Assembly (NCBI RefSeq): GCF_011355085.1
Contig: NZ_VXCP01000006.1
Location: 1-64,000 of the forward strand
DNA length: 64,000 bases
DNA from: Pseudomonas akapageensis
GTDB lineage: Bacteria > Pseudomonadota > Gammaproteobacteria > Pseudomonadales > Pseudomonadaceae
Reading direction: 5' to 3'
Shown here: one piece after another, positions 27,680 through 36,488 of the stretch
Position numbering within the stretch: position 1 is the stretch's first letter
Layout of the letters: each line of letters begins with the position of its first letter
Notes under the pieces: model-generated
The model's input: only the letters and a program-made list of their open reading frames with translations
Databases searched by the model: none
Told to the model about the DNA's origin: nothing
Made by a program: the position numbers and the translations under genes

Positions 27680-29056
27680 ATGCCTTCAATCGATTTATCG
27701 CCAACCATGAACCTTCGCAAGCGAGCGATATCTGCAGGGGCATGGAACCTGGGCTCGCTGGTCACGACTCAAGCCATTCGCCTGGGCGGCAACCTTTTGA
27801 TGGCCCGCTTGCTGGTGCCGGAAATGTTCGGTGTCATGGCCATTGCCACCACCGTCTCGGTGATCCTGCACTTGCTTTCCGATGTGGGCGTGCGCCAGAA
27901 CATCATCCAGAGCCCGCGTGGTGACGATCCGGTGTTTCTCAATACCGCCTGGACGGTACAGATCCTGCGCGGTTTTTCCCTTTTCGCCTTGACACTTCTG
28001 GTGGCGGGCTTTGCGTGGTTTGCGCAAGCCTTGAATCTGTGGTCGGCCGATTCCACCTATGCCGAACCGGAGTTGCCACTGGTGTTGGCCGTTACCGGTT
28101 TTACCGCGGTCATCTTCGGTTTTCAGTCGACCAAGATCGACCTGGCAGTTCGCACCTTCCAGCAGAAGAAAGTGGTGCTCGCCGAGTTCGCGTCCCAGGT
28201 TGCCGGCCTGCTGGTGATGCTCGGCATCGCTTACTTCACCAGGTCTATCTGGTCACTGGTGATTGCAGGGTTGTTCTCGGCACTGGTCAGCACGCTGCTT
28301 GGTCATCTCTGGTTTCAGGGTCCGCCTAACCGGATACAGTGGGACCGCACTGCGCTCACAGAGTTAGTCGCCTTCGGCCGTTGGATACTGTTGTCTTCGG
28401 CGGTAGGGGTATTGGCCATGAATGGCGATCGCATCTGGTTCGGCGGCAGCATATCGGCCGCCGATTTGGGTATCTACTCCATTGCCGGACTGATTCTGGG
28501 GGGCATTCAACTCGGGGTGCTGAAGTTGGTCGCGTCGGTGGCCCTGCCAGCCTTCGGCGAGGCAGCCAGAGCCAATGACACCGCGCGGCTGCGCGCGTTG
28601 TATTACCGCTTGAGATTGATTGTCGATCTTGCCTTGCTTTTTTTATGCGGGCTGTTGCTGACCGTCAGTCCACTCGTCATCAGCTGGTTGTACGACGCGC
28701 GCTATGCCGCCGCCGGCAGCATGTTGGGCATACTATCCCTGTCGTTTTTCATATTGCGTTTCACCCTGGCGCATCAGATTTGGCTTGCCATGGGGCTAAC
28801 CAAGTACCTGGCCATGGATAATATTATTCGCGTTGTCTCATTATGGCTGCTACTGCCATTGTTGTTGGCACTTGGCGGGTTGGATTATGCAATTTGGGGG
28901 GTTGCCCTGCATGCGCTTCCCACGCTTGTCCTGATCATTTATGTCAATTGTAAATTGGGGCTGTTCGATATCAAGCGTGAACTTCTTGTGCTACCAATGA
29001 TGGGGGTTGGCGCGTTGTGTGGAGAGCTAGTGGTAAGTGTCGCCAAATGGCTTTGA
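27680..29056 (+). CDS. Wzx-like polysaccharide flippase (MOP superfamily)
   Basis: 458 residues from ATG 27680; an ATG at 27620 with GGTGAG nine bases upstream would add 20 residues, so the start is uncertain. The conserved domain begins MNLRKRAISAGAWNLGS and has about 12 transmembrane helices, with VPEMFGVMAIATTVSV in the N-terminal half and RLRLIVDLALLFLCGLLLT in the second. It moves lipid-linked repeat units across the inner membrane. It diverges from the polymerase gene, so flippase and polymerase share a short promoter region of under 100 bp. Confidence 0.88.
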   Translation: MPSIDLSPTMNLRKRAISAGAWNLGSLVTTQAIRLGGNLLMARLLVPEMFGVMAIATTVSVILHLLSDVGVRQNIIQSPRGDDPVFLNTAWTVQILRGFSLFALTLLVAGFAWFAQALNLWSADSTYAEPELPLVLAVTGFTAVIFGFQSTKIDLAVRTFQQKKVVLAEFASQVAGLLVMLGIAYFTRSIWSLVIAGLFSALVSTLLGHLWFQGPPNRIQWDRTALTELVAFGRWILLSSAVGVLAMNGDRIWFGGSISAADLGIYSIAGLILGGIQLGVLKLVASVALPAFGEAARANDTARLRALYYRLRLIVDLALLFLCGLLLTVSPLVISWLYDARYAAAGSMLGILSLSFFILRFTLAHQIWLAMGLTKYLAMDNIIRVVSLWLLLPLLLALGGLDYAIWGVALHALPTLVLIIYVNCKLGLFDIKRELLVLPMMGVGALCGELVVSVAKWL

Positions 29057-29201
29057 TTTAATCTCGATCTCTTGCTACTTTCAAAGTGGTGGCAGATGGA
29101 CATTATTGAGGTGGTTGGCAGGGATGGTCGATCAGAAGGTGGTGTGACTTTGATGTTTAATTAAAATTACAACGCATTTCAACGTCGTGGAACTTTGAGT
29201 C

Positions 29202-29396
29202 ATGAGTGAACTTGATTTGAAATTCCCTGTGATGAGTCGAAGAGGCTTTTTCCAGGCGTGTGTTCTGTTGAGTGTAGGGGGGTATGTATTCGGACTTCCC
29301 CGCGTCGCCGCTCGGCCTTCTGTTGATAAACCAGAGTTTGTTCTTGTCAACGGCTGGGTGTTGCCTGCTCACTATTTTCGGAACGAGCGAGCATGA
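29202..29396 (+). CDS. 64-residue Tat-signal protein coupled to GMC oxidoreductase
   Basis: The product is essentially a twin-arginine signal (MSRRGFFQACVLLSVGG with RR-x-FF) plus about 30 mature residues (RPSVDKPEFVLVNGWVLPAH). Its stop overlaps the oxidoreductase start (ATGA). Larger Tat-targeted small subunits of GMC dehydrogenases (gluconate dehydrogenase gamma type) occupy the same position, so this may be a reduced version that exports or anchors the flavoprotein. The ribosome site is weak (GTGGAACTTTGAG). The mature part matches nothing I recognise. Confidence 0.65.
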   Translation: MSELDLKFPVMSRRGFFQACVLLSVGGYVFGLPRVAARPSVDKPEFVLVNGWVLPAHYFRNERA

Positions 29397-30856
29397 TCAA
29401 AGATTACCAGTCGCAGAAAGAACTGCGCGACCTTTATGACTTCTGCATCGTCGGGGGCGGGCCGGCCGGCATCACACTGGCGTTGCGTCTGGCCGGGTAT
29501 GGCTGGAGCGTGGTACTTCTCGAAGGCGGGGAGCACAATTATTCGCAGCGCTCGCAAAGCCTCTACAAGTGCTCATCCTCAGGCCTCAATGTCTACCTCG
29601 AGGAGACGCGCCTGCGCTTTCTTGGCGGTACCTCCAATCATTGGGCCGGGCGTTGCCGCCCCTTTCAGCAATCCGACTTCGCCGTGCCGCCTCCTGGGGA
29701 CTTGCCCGGTTGGCCCATTGAGTTTTCCGAGATAGAGCGTCATCTGCCGGCGGCCATGGCTATCCTGGATCTTCCGCTGGACTCGGGCTTCAAGACCATT
29801 AATGGTGCCATGGACAGCGAATTTGAAGCGGATCGCTTTTTGCTCAGCCCACCGACGCGATTTGCACAAAAATATGCCCGGGATCTTGAGGAGACCGAGG
29901 GACTTGATGTCTTCATCAATTGCAACTGCGTCGATCTGGAGTTTGACAATACGACCAGCCGCATAGCTGCGGTAGTGGTGTCTGACTACGACCTGCGCCG
30001 AGAAAGAGCGAGGGCAAAACATTTCATTCTGGCAACGGGCGCCGTCGAGAATGCCAGGCAACTGCTCAACAGCGAGTCCCTGGTGGCTGGCGGTGTCGTC
30101 AGCAGGGATGGCTTCGTCGGAAGTTGTTTCATGGAGCACCTGAATGTCGAAATGGGTACCTTCATTCTGATGGAGGGGCAGGATCCAGAGCCTCGACAGT
30201 ACTTCACTACCGATGCGTTTGTGATGGAGCACAAGTCAGGTAAAGGCAATGTATCGACTGCGCTTCTATCTGAAGTGAAATCCTATGGGCGAATGGCAGA
30301 AGTCAAGACCTTTCTCGAGACGCTATCCTGCGATATAGGGATTGCACATAAAATCGATTACATTGCCAAGTTTAATTGCCCGGGCGATGGGGTGATTACT
30401 ACTATGATTGAGCAGTTTCCCAATCGTAAAAGCCGCCTGTCCTTTCTCGAAGAGCGAGATGGATTAGGCATGGGCAAGGTGAACATAAACTGGGAACTCA
30501 GTCTTCAGGACAGGCATACCATCAAAACCATCGGGATGGAGATGGCAAAGTGCTTCGTAGAAGCAGGGCTTGGTTACGTCAAGTTGAGTGAGGGCGTATA
30601 TGATGTCTCGCAGCCACTGAAAATGACGCCCCATGCTCACCATATGGGGACTACGCGAATGGCATCTACGCCTGAATTCGGGGTTGTCGATCAAAACTGT
30701 AAAGTGTTCGGCACCGACAACCTTTACATGGCCGGCAGCAGTGTTTTTGCTACCGGCGGCGCCAGCAATCCCACTATGCCTATCGTGCAGCTTACCCTGA
30801 GATTGGCGGAGCATCTCAATCATCAAATGAGTTCGGCAGTGGCTGCGAATTCCTGA
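29393..30856 (+). CDS. GMC-family FAD oxidoreductase of EPS locus
   Basis: 487 residues without its own signal peptide. The FAD-binding Rossmann motif is FCIVGGGPAGITLALRLAG near residue 20, followed by LRFLGGTSNHWAGRC, ILATGAVENARQLL, and the C-terminal GMC_oxred_C region with HAHHMGTTRM and GGASNPTMPIVQLTLRLAEHL. The catalytic His lies in HHMG and Asn in GASNPT. Family members oxidise sugar or alcohol hydroxyls. Here the enzyme could oxidise a sugar residue of the polymer or its precursor. Coupling to a Tat-signal microprotein suggests export of the folded flavoprotein. Confidence 0.88.
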   Translation: MIKDYQSQKELRDLYDFCIVGGGPAGITLALRLAGYGWSVVLLEGGEHNYSQRSQSLYKCSSSGLNVYLEETRLRFLGGTSNHWAGRCRPFQQSDFAVPPPGDLPGWPIEFSEIERHLPAAMAILDLPLDSGFKTINGAMDSEFEADRFLLSPPTRFAQKYARDLEETEGLDVFINCNCVDLEFDNTTSRIAAVVVSDYDLRRERARAKHFILATGAVENARQLLNSESLVAGGVVSRDGFVGSCFMEHLNVEMGTFILMEGQDPEPRQYFTTDAFVMEHKSGKGNVSTALLSEVKSYGRMAEVKTFLETLSCDIGIAHKIDYIAKFNCPGDGVITTMIEQFPNRKSRLSFLEERDGLGMGKVNINWELSLQDRHTIKTIGMEMAKCFVEAGLGYVKLSEGVYDVSQPLKMTPHAHHMGTTRMASTPEFGVVDQNCKVFGTDNLYMAGSSVFATGGASNPTMPIVQLTLRLAEHLNHQMSSAVAANS

Positions 30857-31052
30857 GCGGGAGCGTTCTACATGGACAGGAGGCAAATTCACCAATAGTA
30901 GTGTGTTGATGCGTTGACTAGAGTGTACGAATGTTGAGTTCAAGGGGGAGACAATCCACTTTCGGAGTAATGCAGTGAAGGGTGGATAAAAACCGAAGGT
31001 GTATCTGGCTCTGGTTCAGTTATAAATCGCTGTATTTTGTGAGGCTGACAGG

Positions 31053-31670
31053 ATGATTGGTCTACTAAAGCGTGCTATTGCTCATTACGCCAAAACAACA
31101 GGGCGTGGTACCTCACTCTACAAAAAGTTTTGTAAACCGGATGGGTATCAATGGGCTGAACATATGGCGCGATGGGGGGGACTGCACTCCATCGGTAAAG
31201 GCGTATGGATCAACCTTGGGTGCAACATCACCGACCCGGGGATGCTACGAGTCGGCGACAACGTAGGTTTATCTGATTGCACAATATTCGGCCACGATGG
31301 CATCGTCCATATGCTCAATGCGCGTAACGGAACAAAACTCGATTCTGTTGGTGGCGTCGATATCCGATCTAATTCCTTTGTCGGCCATGGCGCTATCGTC
31401 ATGCAGGGCGTAACGATTGGCCCGGATTCAGTTGTGGCCGCTGGCGCTGTTGTACTCAGAGACGTTCCGCCCGGGGTCGTGGTCGGGGGGAATCCAGCCA
31501 GGGTTATCTGTACGATGGAAACGCTGGTGAAGAATGTCGAAGAGCGTTGCGCCGCTTATCCATGGATTGACCTCATCCAGCAGCGCAAGGGTGTATATGA
31601 CCCGGAACTGGAACCGAAGCTGAAAGCAATGAGAACAGAGTATTTTTTTGGCGAACAAGCAAATGGCTAG
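31053..31670 (+). CDS. Left-handed beta-helix acyltransferase (WcaF/Maa type)
   Basis: 205 residues with hexapeptide repeats: LGCNITDPGMLRVGDNVG, GGVDIRSNSFVGHGAIVM, and VTIGPDSVVAAGAVVLRDV, ending in VVVGGNPARVI, the hallmark of O-acetyltransferases that modify sugars. It has an N-terminal helical region before the coil. It probably acetylates an EPS sugar residue. Its last bases overlap the following glycosyltransferase start, so the genes are coupled. Confidence 0.87.
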   Translation: MIGLLKRAIAHYAKTTGRGTSLYKKFCKPDGYQWAEHMARWGGLHSIGKGVWINLGCNITDPGMLRVGDNVGLSDCTIFGHDGIVHMLNARNGTKLDSVGGVDIRSNSFVGHGAIVMQGVTIGPDSVVAAGAVVLRDVPPGVVVGGNPARVICTMETLVKNVEERCAAYPWIDLIQQRKGVYDPELEPKLKAMRTEYFFGEQANG

Positions 31671-32619
31671 TGCAGCCCTTGATGTCTTGGTAGTTAATTA
31701 CAATACAGCATCTCTGCTGCAGCCGATGTTTAATGCGTTACGCCAGTCAAATAACGCGGAGCGCACGCGTTATTTGGTGGTGGACAATGCCTCTGCCGAT
31801 AATTCGCTGGAGTGCCTGGCAAGTATTTGTCCAGAGGCATTGCAACTGGCCAATGAAAATAATGTTGGTTTTGGACGTGCCAATAATCAATTGGTCGAAC
31901 ACCTGCAAGGCAAGTACGCGTTGCTCCTCAATACCGATGCCTTCGTAGATTTGGATACCCTGAGCAAGACCCTCGAATACATGGAGACTCATACTGATTG
32001 CGGTGTCCTGGGCGTTCGGCTGGTCGGACGAGAGGGCGATTTGCAACCCTCCTGCCGCTATTTTCCAACTCCGTTTAATGTCTTTATCGCCACTACAGGG
32101 CTTGAACGTTTTTTCCCTGGGGTGAAAAAGGTCGACGACATGACCTGGGATCATAACTCGGTGCGTGAGTGCGACTGGGTGCCCGGGTGCTACTACCTGA
32201 TCCGTCGTGAAGTCATTGACAAGGTGGGCTTGTTCGACCCGCGCTACTTTCTTTATTACGAGGAGGTCGATCACTGCAAACGCGTTAAACAGGCGGGTTG
32301 GAAGGTGGTTTATTACCCGCATACCACGGTGGTGCATATCGGCGGTGAAAGCGCCAAATCTGTTGACCAGCTCAACGCGGCCAGTCGCCAGATTCCCAGG
32401 TTGCAAATTGAAAGTGAGCTTTTGTACTTCCGCAAGCACCACGGCCTATCGGGTTTGACCGTACATATGTTCCTGGTCAGCCTGGGTGATCTGATTCTGG
32501 CGCTAAAAGCTCTATTGAAGGGCCGCGGCTGGGCCGCCATGGGTGCACGCTGGCAGCATGCCCGGGTTACCTGGGCATTGCTGCGCGATACCCATTTCGC
32601 CAGGCAACCAACACGGTAG
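31663..32619 (+). CDS. GT2-family glycosyltransferase (rhamnosyltransferase-like)
   Basis: 318 residues from ATG 31663, which overlaps the end of the acyltransferase gene; an in-frame TTG at 31648 is less likely. A GT-A fold with VLVVNYNTASLLQPM, YLVVDNASADNSLE, NNVGFGRANNQ and LLLNTDAFVD (DxD-like) is followed by DWVPGCYYLIRREV and YYEEVDHCKRVKQAGW. This is the WbbL/rhamnosyltransferase subgroup, which adds sugars to lipid-linked repeat units on the cytoplasmic side. Confidence 0.9.
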   Translation: MASAALDVLVVNYNTASLLQPMFNALRQSNNAERTRYLVVDNASADNSLECLASICPEALQLANENNVGFGRANNQLVEHLQGKYALLLNTDAFVDLDTLSKTLEYMETHTDCGVLGVRLVGREGDLQPSCRYFPTPFNVFIATTGLERFFPGVKKVDDMTWDHNSVRECDWVPGCYYLIRREVIDKVGLFDPRYFLYYEEVDHCKRVKQAGWKVVYYPHTTVVHIGGESAKSVDQLNAASRQIPRLQIESELLYFRKHHGLSGLTVHMFLVSLGDLILALKALLKGRGWAAMGARWQHARVTWALLRDTHFARQPTR

Positions 32620-32627
32620 ATCAATCT

Positions 32628-33152
32628 ATGTTCGAAAATATACGTGGGGATTTGCGTGCTTACGGTGGTGATTGGGGGGGCCAGGGGTTCTGGGTGATGC
32701 TGGTCTATCGCTTCGGCCGCTGGCGCTACGGTGTGCGCCCGGCGTTGTTGCGAAAGTTGCTCTCCTTTATCTACAAAGTGCTCTTCAAATGGGTGCAGAT
32801 CGTGACGGGTATCGAGCTGCCGTGTGAAGTGGTGATCGGTCGCAACTTCGTCATCGATCATTTCGGCGGAATCGTGATCAGTGGTTATGCGCAGTTTGGC
32901 GATAATTGCCGTATCCGCAATGGTGTGGTCGTGGGGCTGAAGAATGTGAGTGAGCCGATTGCCCCGGTGATAGGCAACAATGTTGATATCGGTGCAGGGG
33001 CCAAGGTGCTGGGCAATATCCGCATTGGTGACAATGTCGTGATTGGTGCCAATGCCGTGGTGCTGACAGATGTCCCGGACGACTGCCTGGCAGTGGGCGT
33101 GCCTGCGACTATCAAGAAAATGCAGCGCGCAGAAGTAAGGAAATGCTCATGA
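32628..33152 (+). CDS. Serine acetyltransferase-like (CysE-fold) acyltransferase
   Basis: 174 residues: an N-terminal helical region (YRFGRWRYGVRPALLRKL) followed by hexapeptide repeats (EVVIGRNFVIDHFGGIVI, IGNNVDIGAGAKVLGNI, IGDNVVIGANAVVLTDV) and the usual GVPATI end. EPS-locus members of this CysE-like group acylate sugars rather than serine. It lies between two glycosyltransferases and its stop overlaps the next start (ATGA). It is the second acyltransferase of the locus. Confidence 0.87.
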   Translation: MFENIRGDLRAYGGDWGGQGFWVMLVYRFGRWRYGVRPALLRKLLSFIYKVLFKWVQIVTGIELPCEVVIGRNFVIDHFGGIVISGYAQFGDNCRIRNGVVVGLKNVSEPIAPVIGNNVDIGAGAKVLGNIRIGDNVVIGANAVVLTDVPDDCLAVGVPATIKKMQRAEVRKCS

Positions 33153-34135
33153 ACGCCATGGCTACTGGCCTTGGTGTTGTTGTGATCGGTCGCAATGAAG
33201 GCCTAAGGCTTGAGCGCTGCCTGGCTTCGCTGGTCGCTTCGGGGCAGAAGGTTGTGTATGTCGACTCCGGATCAACGGATGGTTCAGTGCAGATGGCACT
33301 GAGGTTTGGGGTCGAGGTGGTCGAGTTGGATATGGCAATTCCCTTTACGGCTGCGCGTGCGCGCAATGAAGGGTTTGCCTGCGCGCAACGCTTGTTGCCG
33401 GCGCTGCGTTACGTGCAGTTCGTCGACGGTGATTGCGAAGTTGCCGGCGGCTGGCTACTCCGGGCACAAGCCTTTCTTGATGCGCGACCAGAGGTTGCGG
33501 TGGTCTGCGGGCGGCGTCGGGAACGTTTTCCACAGCGCTCGATTTACAACTTGCTGTGTGATCTTGAATGGGACACGCCGATAGGTGAGGCCAGGGCCTG
33601 TGGTGGCGATGCGCTGATGCGGGCTGACGCGTTCGCTTCAGTGTCGGGGTTTCGAGCGGATCTCATTGCCGGAGAAGAGCCCGAGTTGTGCGTGCGTCTG
33701 CGTACGGCTGGATGGAAGGTCTGGCGTCTGGAGGAGGACATGACCTTGCACGATGCAGCCATGACCCGCTTCGGCCAATGGTGGCGGCGCACCTTGCGCA
33801 GTGGCCATGCCTTCGCCCAGGGCGCATTCTTGCATGGGGCCGCACCGGAGCAACATTGGCTGCGGGAGTCGCGCCGTGCCTGGCTATGGGGCCTGGGGTT
33901 GCCACTGGCGACTATCGGCGCGTGTCTGCTGCTGGGATGGTCCGGGCTGCTTCTGCTGCTGGTCTATCCACTGCAGGTGGTGCGCCTGGCTCGCCGGGGC
34001 GAACGATCTGCGCGCGAAAACTGGTTGCAGGCTTTCTTTCTGGTGCTGGGCAAATTTCCCGAGATGCTCGGGCAAGTCAAGTTTCTGTTGAGCAGATTCA
34101 GTGCCGGCAAGACGACGCTGATCGAATACAAGTGA
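33149..34135 (+). CDS. Membrane-associated GT2 glycosyltransferase
   Basis: 328 residues from ATG 33149; an in-frame ATG at 33143 leaves only two bases from AAGGAA, so it is less likely. The GT-A motifs are VVVIGRNEGLRLERCLASL, YVDSGSTDGSVQMA, FVDGDCEVAGGW (DxD) and GGDALMRADAF, then EEPELCVRLRTAGWKVW. A C-terminal hydrophobic pair (LGLPLATIGACLLLGWS and LLLLLVYPLQVV) anchors it to the membrane. Likely adds one sugar of the EPS repeat unit. Confidence 0.9.
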   Translation: MNAMATGLGVVVIGRNEGLRLERCLASLVASGQKVVYVDSGSTDGSVQMALRFGVEVVELDMAIPFTAARARNEGFACAQRLLPALRYVQFVDGDCEVAGGWLLRAQAFLDARPEVAVVCGRRRERFPQRSIYNLLCDLEWDTPIGEARACGGDALMRADAFASVSGFRADLIAGEEPELCVRLRTAGWKVWRLEEDMTLHDAAMTRFGQWWRRTLRSGHAFAQGAFLHGAAPEQHWLRESRRAWLWGLGLPLATIGACLLLGWSGLLLLLVYPLQVVRLARRGERSARENWLQAFFLVLGKFPEMLGQVKFLLSRFSAGKTTLIEYK

Positions 34136-34142
34136 GACTTCC

Positions 34143-35078
34143 ATGACGTATCGGCACATATTGAAAAGCGTGGTTTTTTTGCATGCAGGGTACTCCTTCA
34201 GAGCATTGAATAATAAATTAAAGTTAATGGTTTTAATTGCCAGGCACTGGTCTGAGCTCAAGTTGTTTTTGCAGCGAATGTCGAATGCTCTGGGCAGGTC
34301 CGGCTTTGAAAGGCTGGGAAATGATTGTGTCGGTGTTGTTCATTGGCCTTACATCAGTAAATGCTGGAGGCCACAGGATAGACTGGGTGTGCTGGCTTCC
34401 CATTATGAAGTGGTGACAAAGAGCTGTCCGCAGCTGTTACTACTGGGACGCAATGAAAGTTTGATCTTGAGTGACTTGTCGGAGTGCGCTGTCGGTTGTT
34501 CCCTGGTGCTGGATCGTCCGATGTGGTTTATGCGCGAAGGAGAACTGGTGCTGAATTTGTTTCAGGGGGATTTGCGCATTGCATCAATAGCGTTCACCTT
34601 GTGTCGCACGGAGACTGAATTATGTATTTTTATCGGTGCGGTCCAGGGGATACACAAGGGCGTGGAGAGTGACAAGTCTCTGGATATTTACAGGGAACTA
34701 ACAAAGAATTTTGAAGGCCTGCGGCCAAGAAGTTTTCTGATCGAAGCAATCAAGTATATCGCAATCAATATTGGAGTTGAAAAAATTTATGCGATAGGGG
34801 ATGGCTATCGTCATCATCGTCATCCGTATTTTGGGGCTCACAAAGCCCAGGAACTGGCGGCCAATTATGATGTCATCTGGTTGGAACATGGGGCTTTTCC
34901 ATCAGGGCGTGAAGACTTTTTTGAAATTCCCCTGACCCTGTCGAAAAAAGCGCTTGATGATATTCCCTCAAAGAAACGCGCCATGTACCGCAGGCGTTAT
35001 GAGCTTCTTGAGTGTGTTTTTACAAGAATAGACGAAGTGTTGACAGGCAGTTCTGCAGTGAGCGCAAGCGCTCATTAG
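34143..35078 (+). CDS. DUF535 (VirK/YbjX) family protein
   Basis: 311 residues, no signal peptide. Conserved family phrases include GVVHWPYISKCW, LGVLASHYEVV, GELVLNLFQGD, IGAVQGIHKGV, IYAIGDGYRHHRHPYFG and SKKRAMYRRRYELLE. VirK/YbjX proteins of enterobacteria affect outer-membrane properties and virulence, but their biochemistry is unknown. Its position between glycosyltransferases, 7 bases after the previous gene, implies a role in this locus. The gene is A/T-richer than its neighbours, suggesting independent acquisition. Confidence 0.85.
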   Translation: MTYRHILKSVVFLHAGYSFRALNNKLKLMVLIARHWSELKLFLQRMSNALGRSGFERLGNDCVGVVHWPYISKCWRPQDRLGVLASHYEVVTKSCPQLLLLGRNESLILSDLSECAVGCSLVLDRPMWFMREGELVLNLFQGDLRIASIAFTLCRTETELCIFIGAVQGIHKGVESDKSLDIYRELTKNFEGLRPRSFLIEAIKYIAINIGVEKIYAIGDGYRHHRHPYFGAHKAQELAANYDVIWLEHGAFPSGREDFFEIPLTLSKKALDDIPSKKRAMYRRRYELLECVFTRIDEVLTGSSAVSASAH

Positions 35079-35285
35079 CTCAATATCCGAGTATAGAGGG
35101 TATTGATTTTAAACGGTTTTTTATTTGCCCTTCCTGGGTGAGTGTCTACACGCATTTTATTTGGTCAATAATTGACGTGTGGTCGGTATAAGCGACGTGG
35201 TGTTGTTGACGTTCCTGATAACTGTACTAGCTTTGGGAATAAAGCAGCATTAATCCACCGTAACGATATCCAAGCATGGGTTCCT

Positions 35286-36488
35286 ATGCGTATCGCTTAT
35301 TTTATCAATCAATACCCCAAAGTTAGCCATAGCTTCATTCGTCGCGAGATTTTGGCGTTGGAACGTCAGGGCTTTGCAGTGCAGCGTATTGCTCTGCGTG
35401 GCTGGGACGCCGAATTGGTGGACGACGAAGACGCTTCCGAACGCGATAAAACCTGCTATGTGCTGCAGGGTGGCGTCAAAGGGCTGTTATTGCCTGTGTT
35501 GCAGGTACTGCGCGCCCAGCCGCGGCGCTTTCTTTCGACGCTGCGCCTGGCGCTGCGCATGGGCCGGCGTGCCGATCGCCCTTGGCCGTACCATTTGATC
35601 TATTTGTCCGAGGCGTGCCGCCTGCTGCCCTGGTTGCACGCGTTTGGCGCCGAGCATGTGCATGCGCATTTCGGCACCAACTCAACCGAGGTGGTGATGC
35701 TGGCCAATGCACTCGGCGGGCCGGCGTACAGTTTTACCGTGCACGGCCCGGAAGAATTCGACAAACCGCAGTTTATTCATTTGGGCGAGAAAGTCCGGCG
35801 CGCGGCCTTTGTCGCGGCTATCAGCTCTTATGGGCGCAGCCAGCTGTTTCGCTGGGTGGCGCATGCGCACTGGGCAAAGGTAAAGGTGGTGCATTGCGGC
35901 CTGGAGCGGGCGTTTCACGATGTGCCCGCAGTTGCAGTGCCGTCCGTACCGCGATTGGTTTGCGTGGGCCGCTTGTGTGAGCAAAAGGGCCAACTATTGT
36001 TGATTGAGGCTGCCCGCATCCTGGCAGCGCAAGGCGTGGCGATCGAAATCGTACTGGCCGGCGACGGTGAAATGCGTGGGCAGATCGAAGCCCTGATTGC
36101 CCTGTACGGCTTGCAGGCGCAGGTGCGGATTACCGGCTGGATCAGCAGCGAGCAGGTGCGGGCGGAAATGCTTGCGGCGCGTGCCCTGGTGTTGCCGAGC
36201 TTCGCCGAGGGTTTGCCGGTGGTCATCATGGAGGCCATGGCCTTGCGCCGGCCTGTGCTGACGACGTATGTAGCCGGCATTTCCGAGTTGGTACGTCAGG
36301 GTGAGAACGGTTGGTTGTTTCCTGCTGGGGCGGTGGATGAGTTGGCAGCGGCGCTGGCGGACTGCCTTGCGCAACCTGCCGAGGTCTTGCAGCGGATGGG
36401 CGAGGCGGCTTATCAGCGAGTGCTGGAGCGACACGACATCGATACCGAAGCGGCCAAGCTGGCCGATTTGTTTAGGACGCAAGCATGA
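35286..36488 (+). CDS. GT4-family glycosyltransferase
   Basis: 400 residues, starting at ATG 35286 where the conserved domain begins (MRIAYFINQYPKVSHSFIRR). Upstream in-frame codons back to 35172 look non-coding. The N-terminal lobe contains HVHAHFGTNSTEVVMLAN and VHGPEEFDK; the C-terminal lobe has LVCVGRLCEQKGQLLLIEA and the E-x7-E retaining-enzyme motif in PSFAEGLPVVIMEAMA. It transfers a hexose from a nucleotide sugar to the lipid-linked repeat. Its end overlaps the next gene (ATGA). Confidence 0.92.
   Translation: MRIAYFINQYPKVSHSFIRREILALERQGFAVQRIALRGWDAELVDDEDASERDKTCYVLQGGVKGLLLPVLQVLRAQPRRFLSTLRLALRMGRRADRPWPYHLIYLSEACRLLPWLHAFGAEHVHAHFGTNSTEVVMLANALGGPAYSFTVHGPEEFDKPQFIHLGEKVRRAAFVAAISSYGRSQLFRWVAHAHWAKVKVVHCGLERAFHDVPAVAVPSVPRLVCVGRLCEQKGQLLLIEAARILAAQGVAIEIVLAGDGEMRGQIEALIALYGLQAQVRITGWISSEQVRAEMLAARALVLPSFAEGLPVVIMEAMALRRPVLTTYVAGISELVRQGENGWLFPAGAVDELAAALADCLAQPAEVLQRMGEAAYQRVLERHDIDTEAAKLADLFRTQA

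Noticed and set aside
31648-31662. TTG start for the first GT2 gene
   Set aside because: The ATG at 31663 overlapping the upstream stop is more typical, and the five extra codons add nothing conserved.
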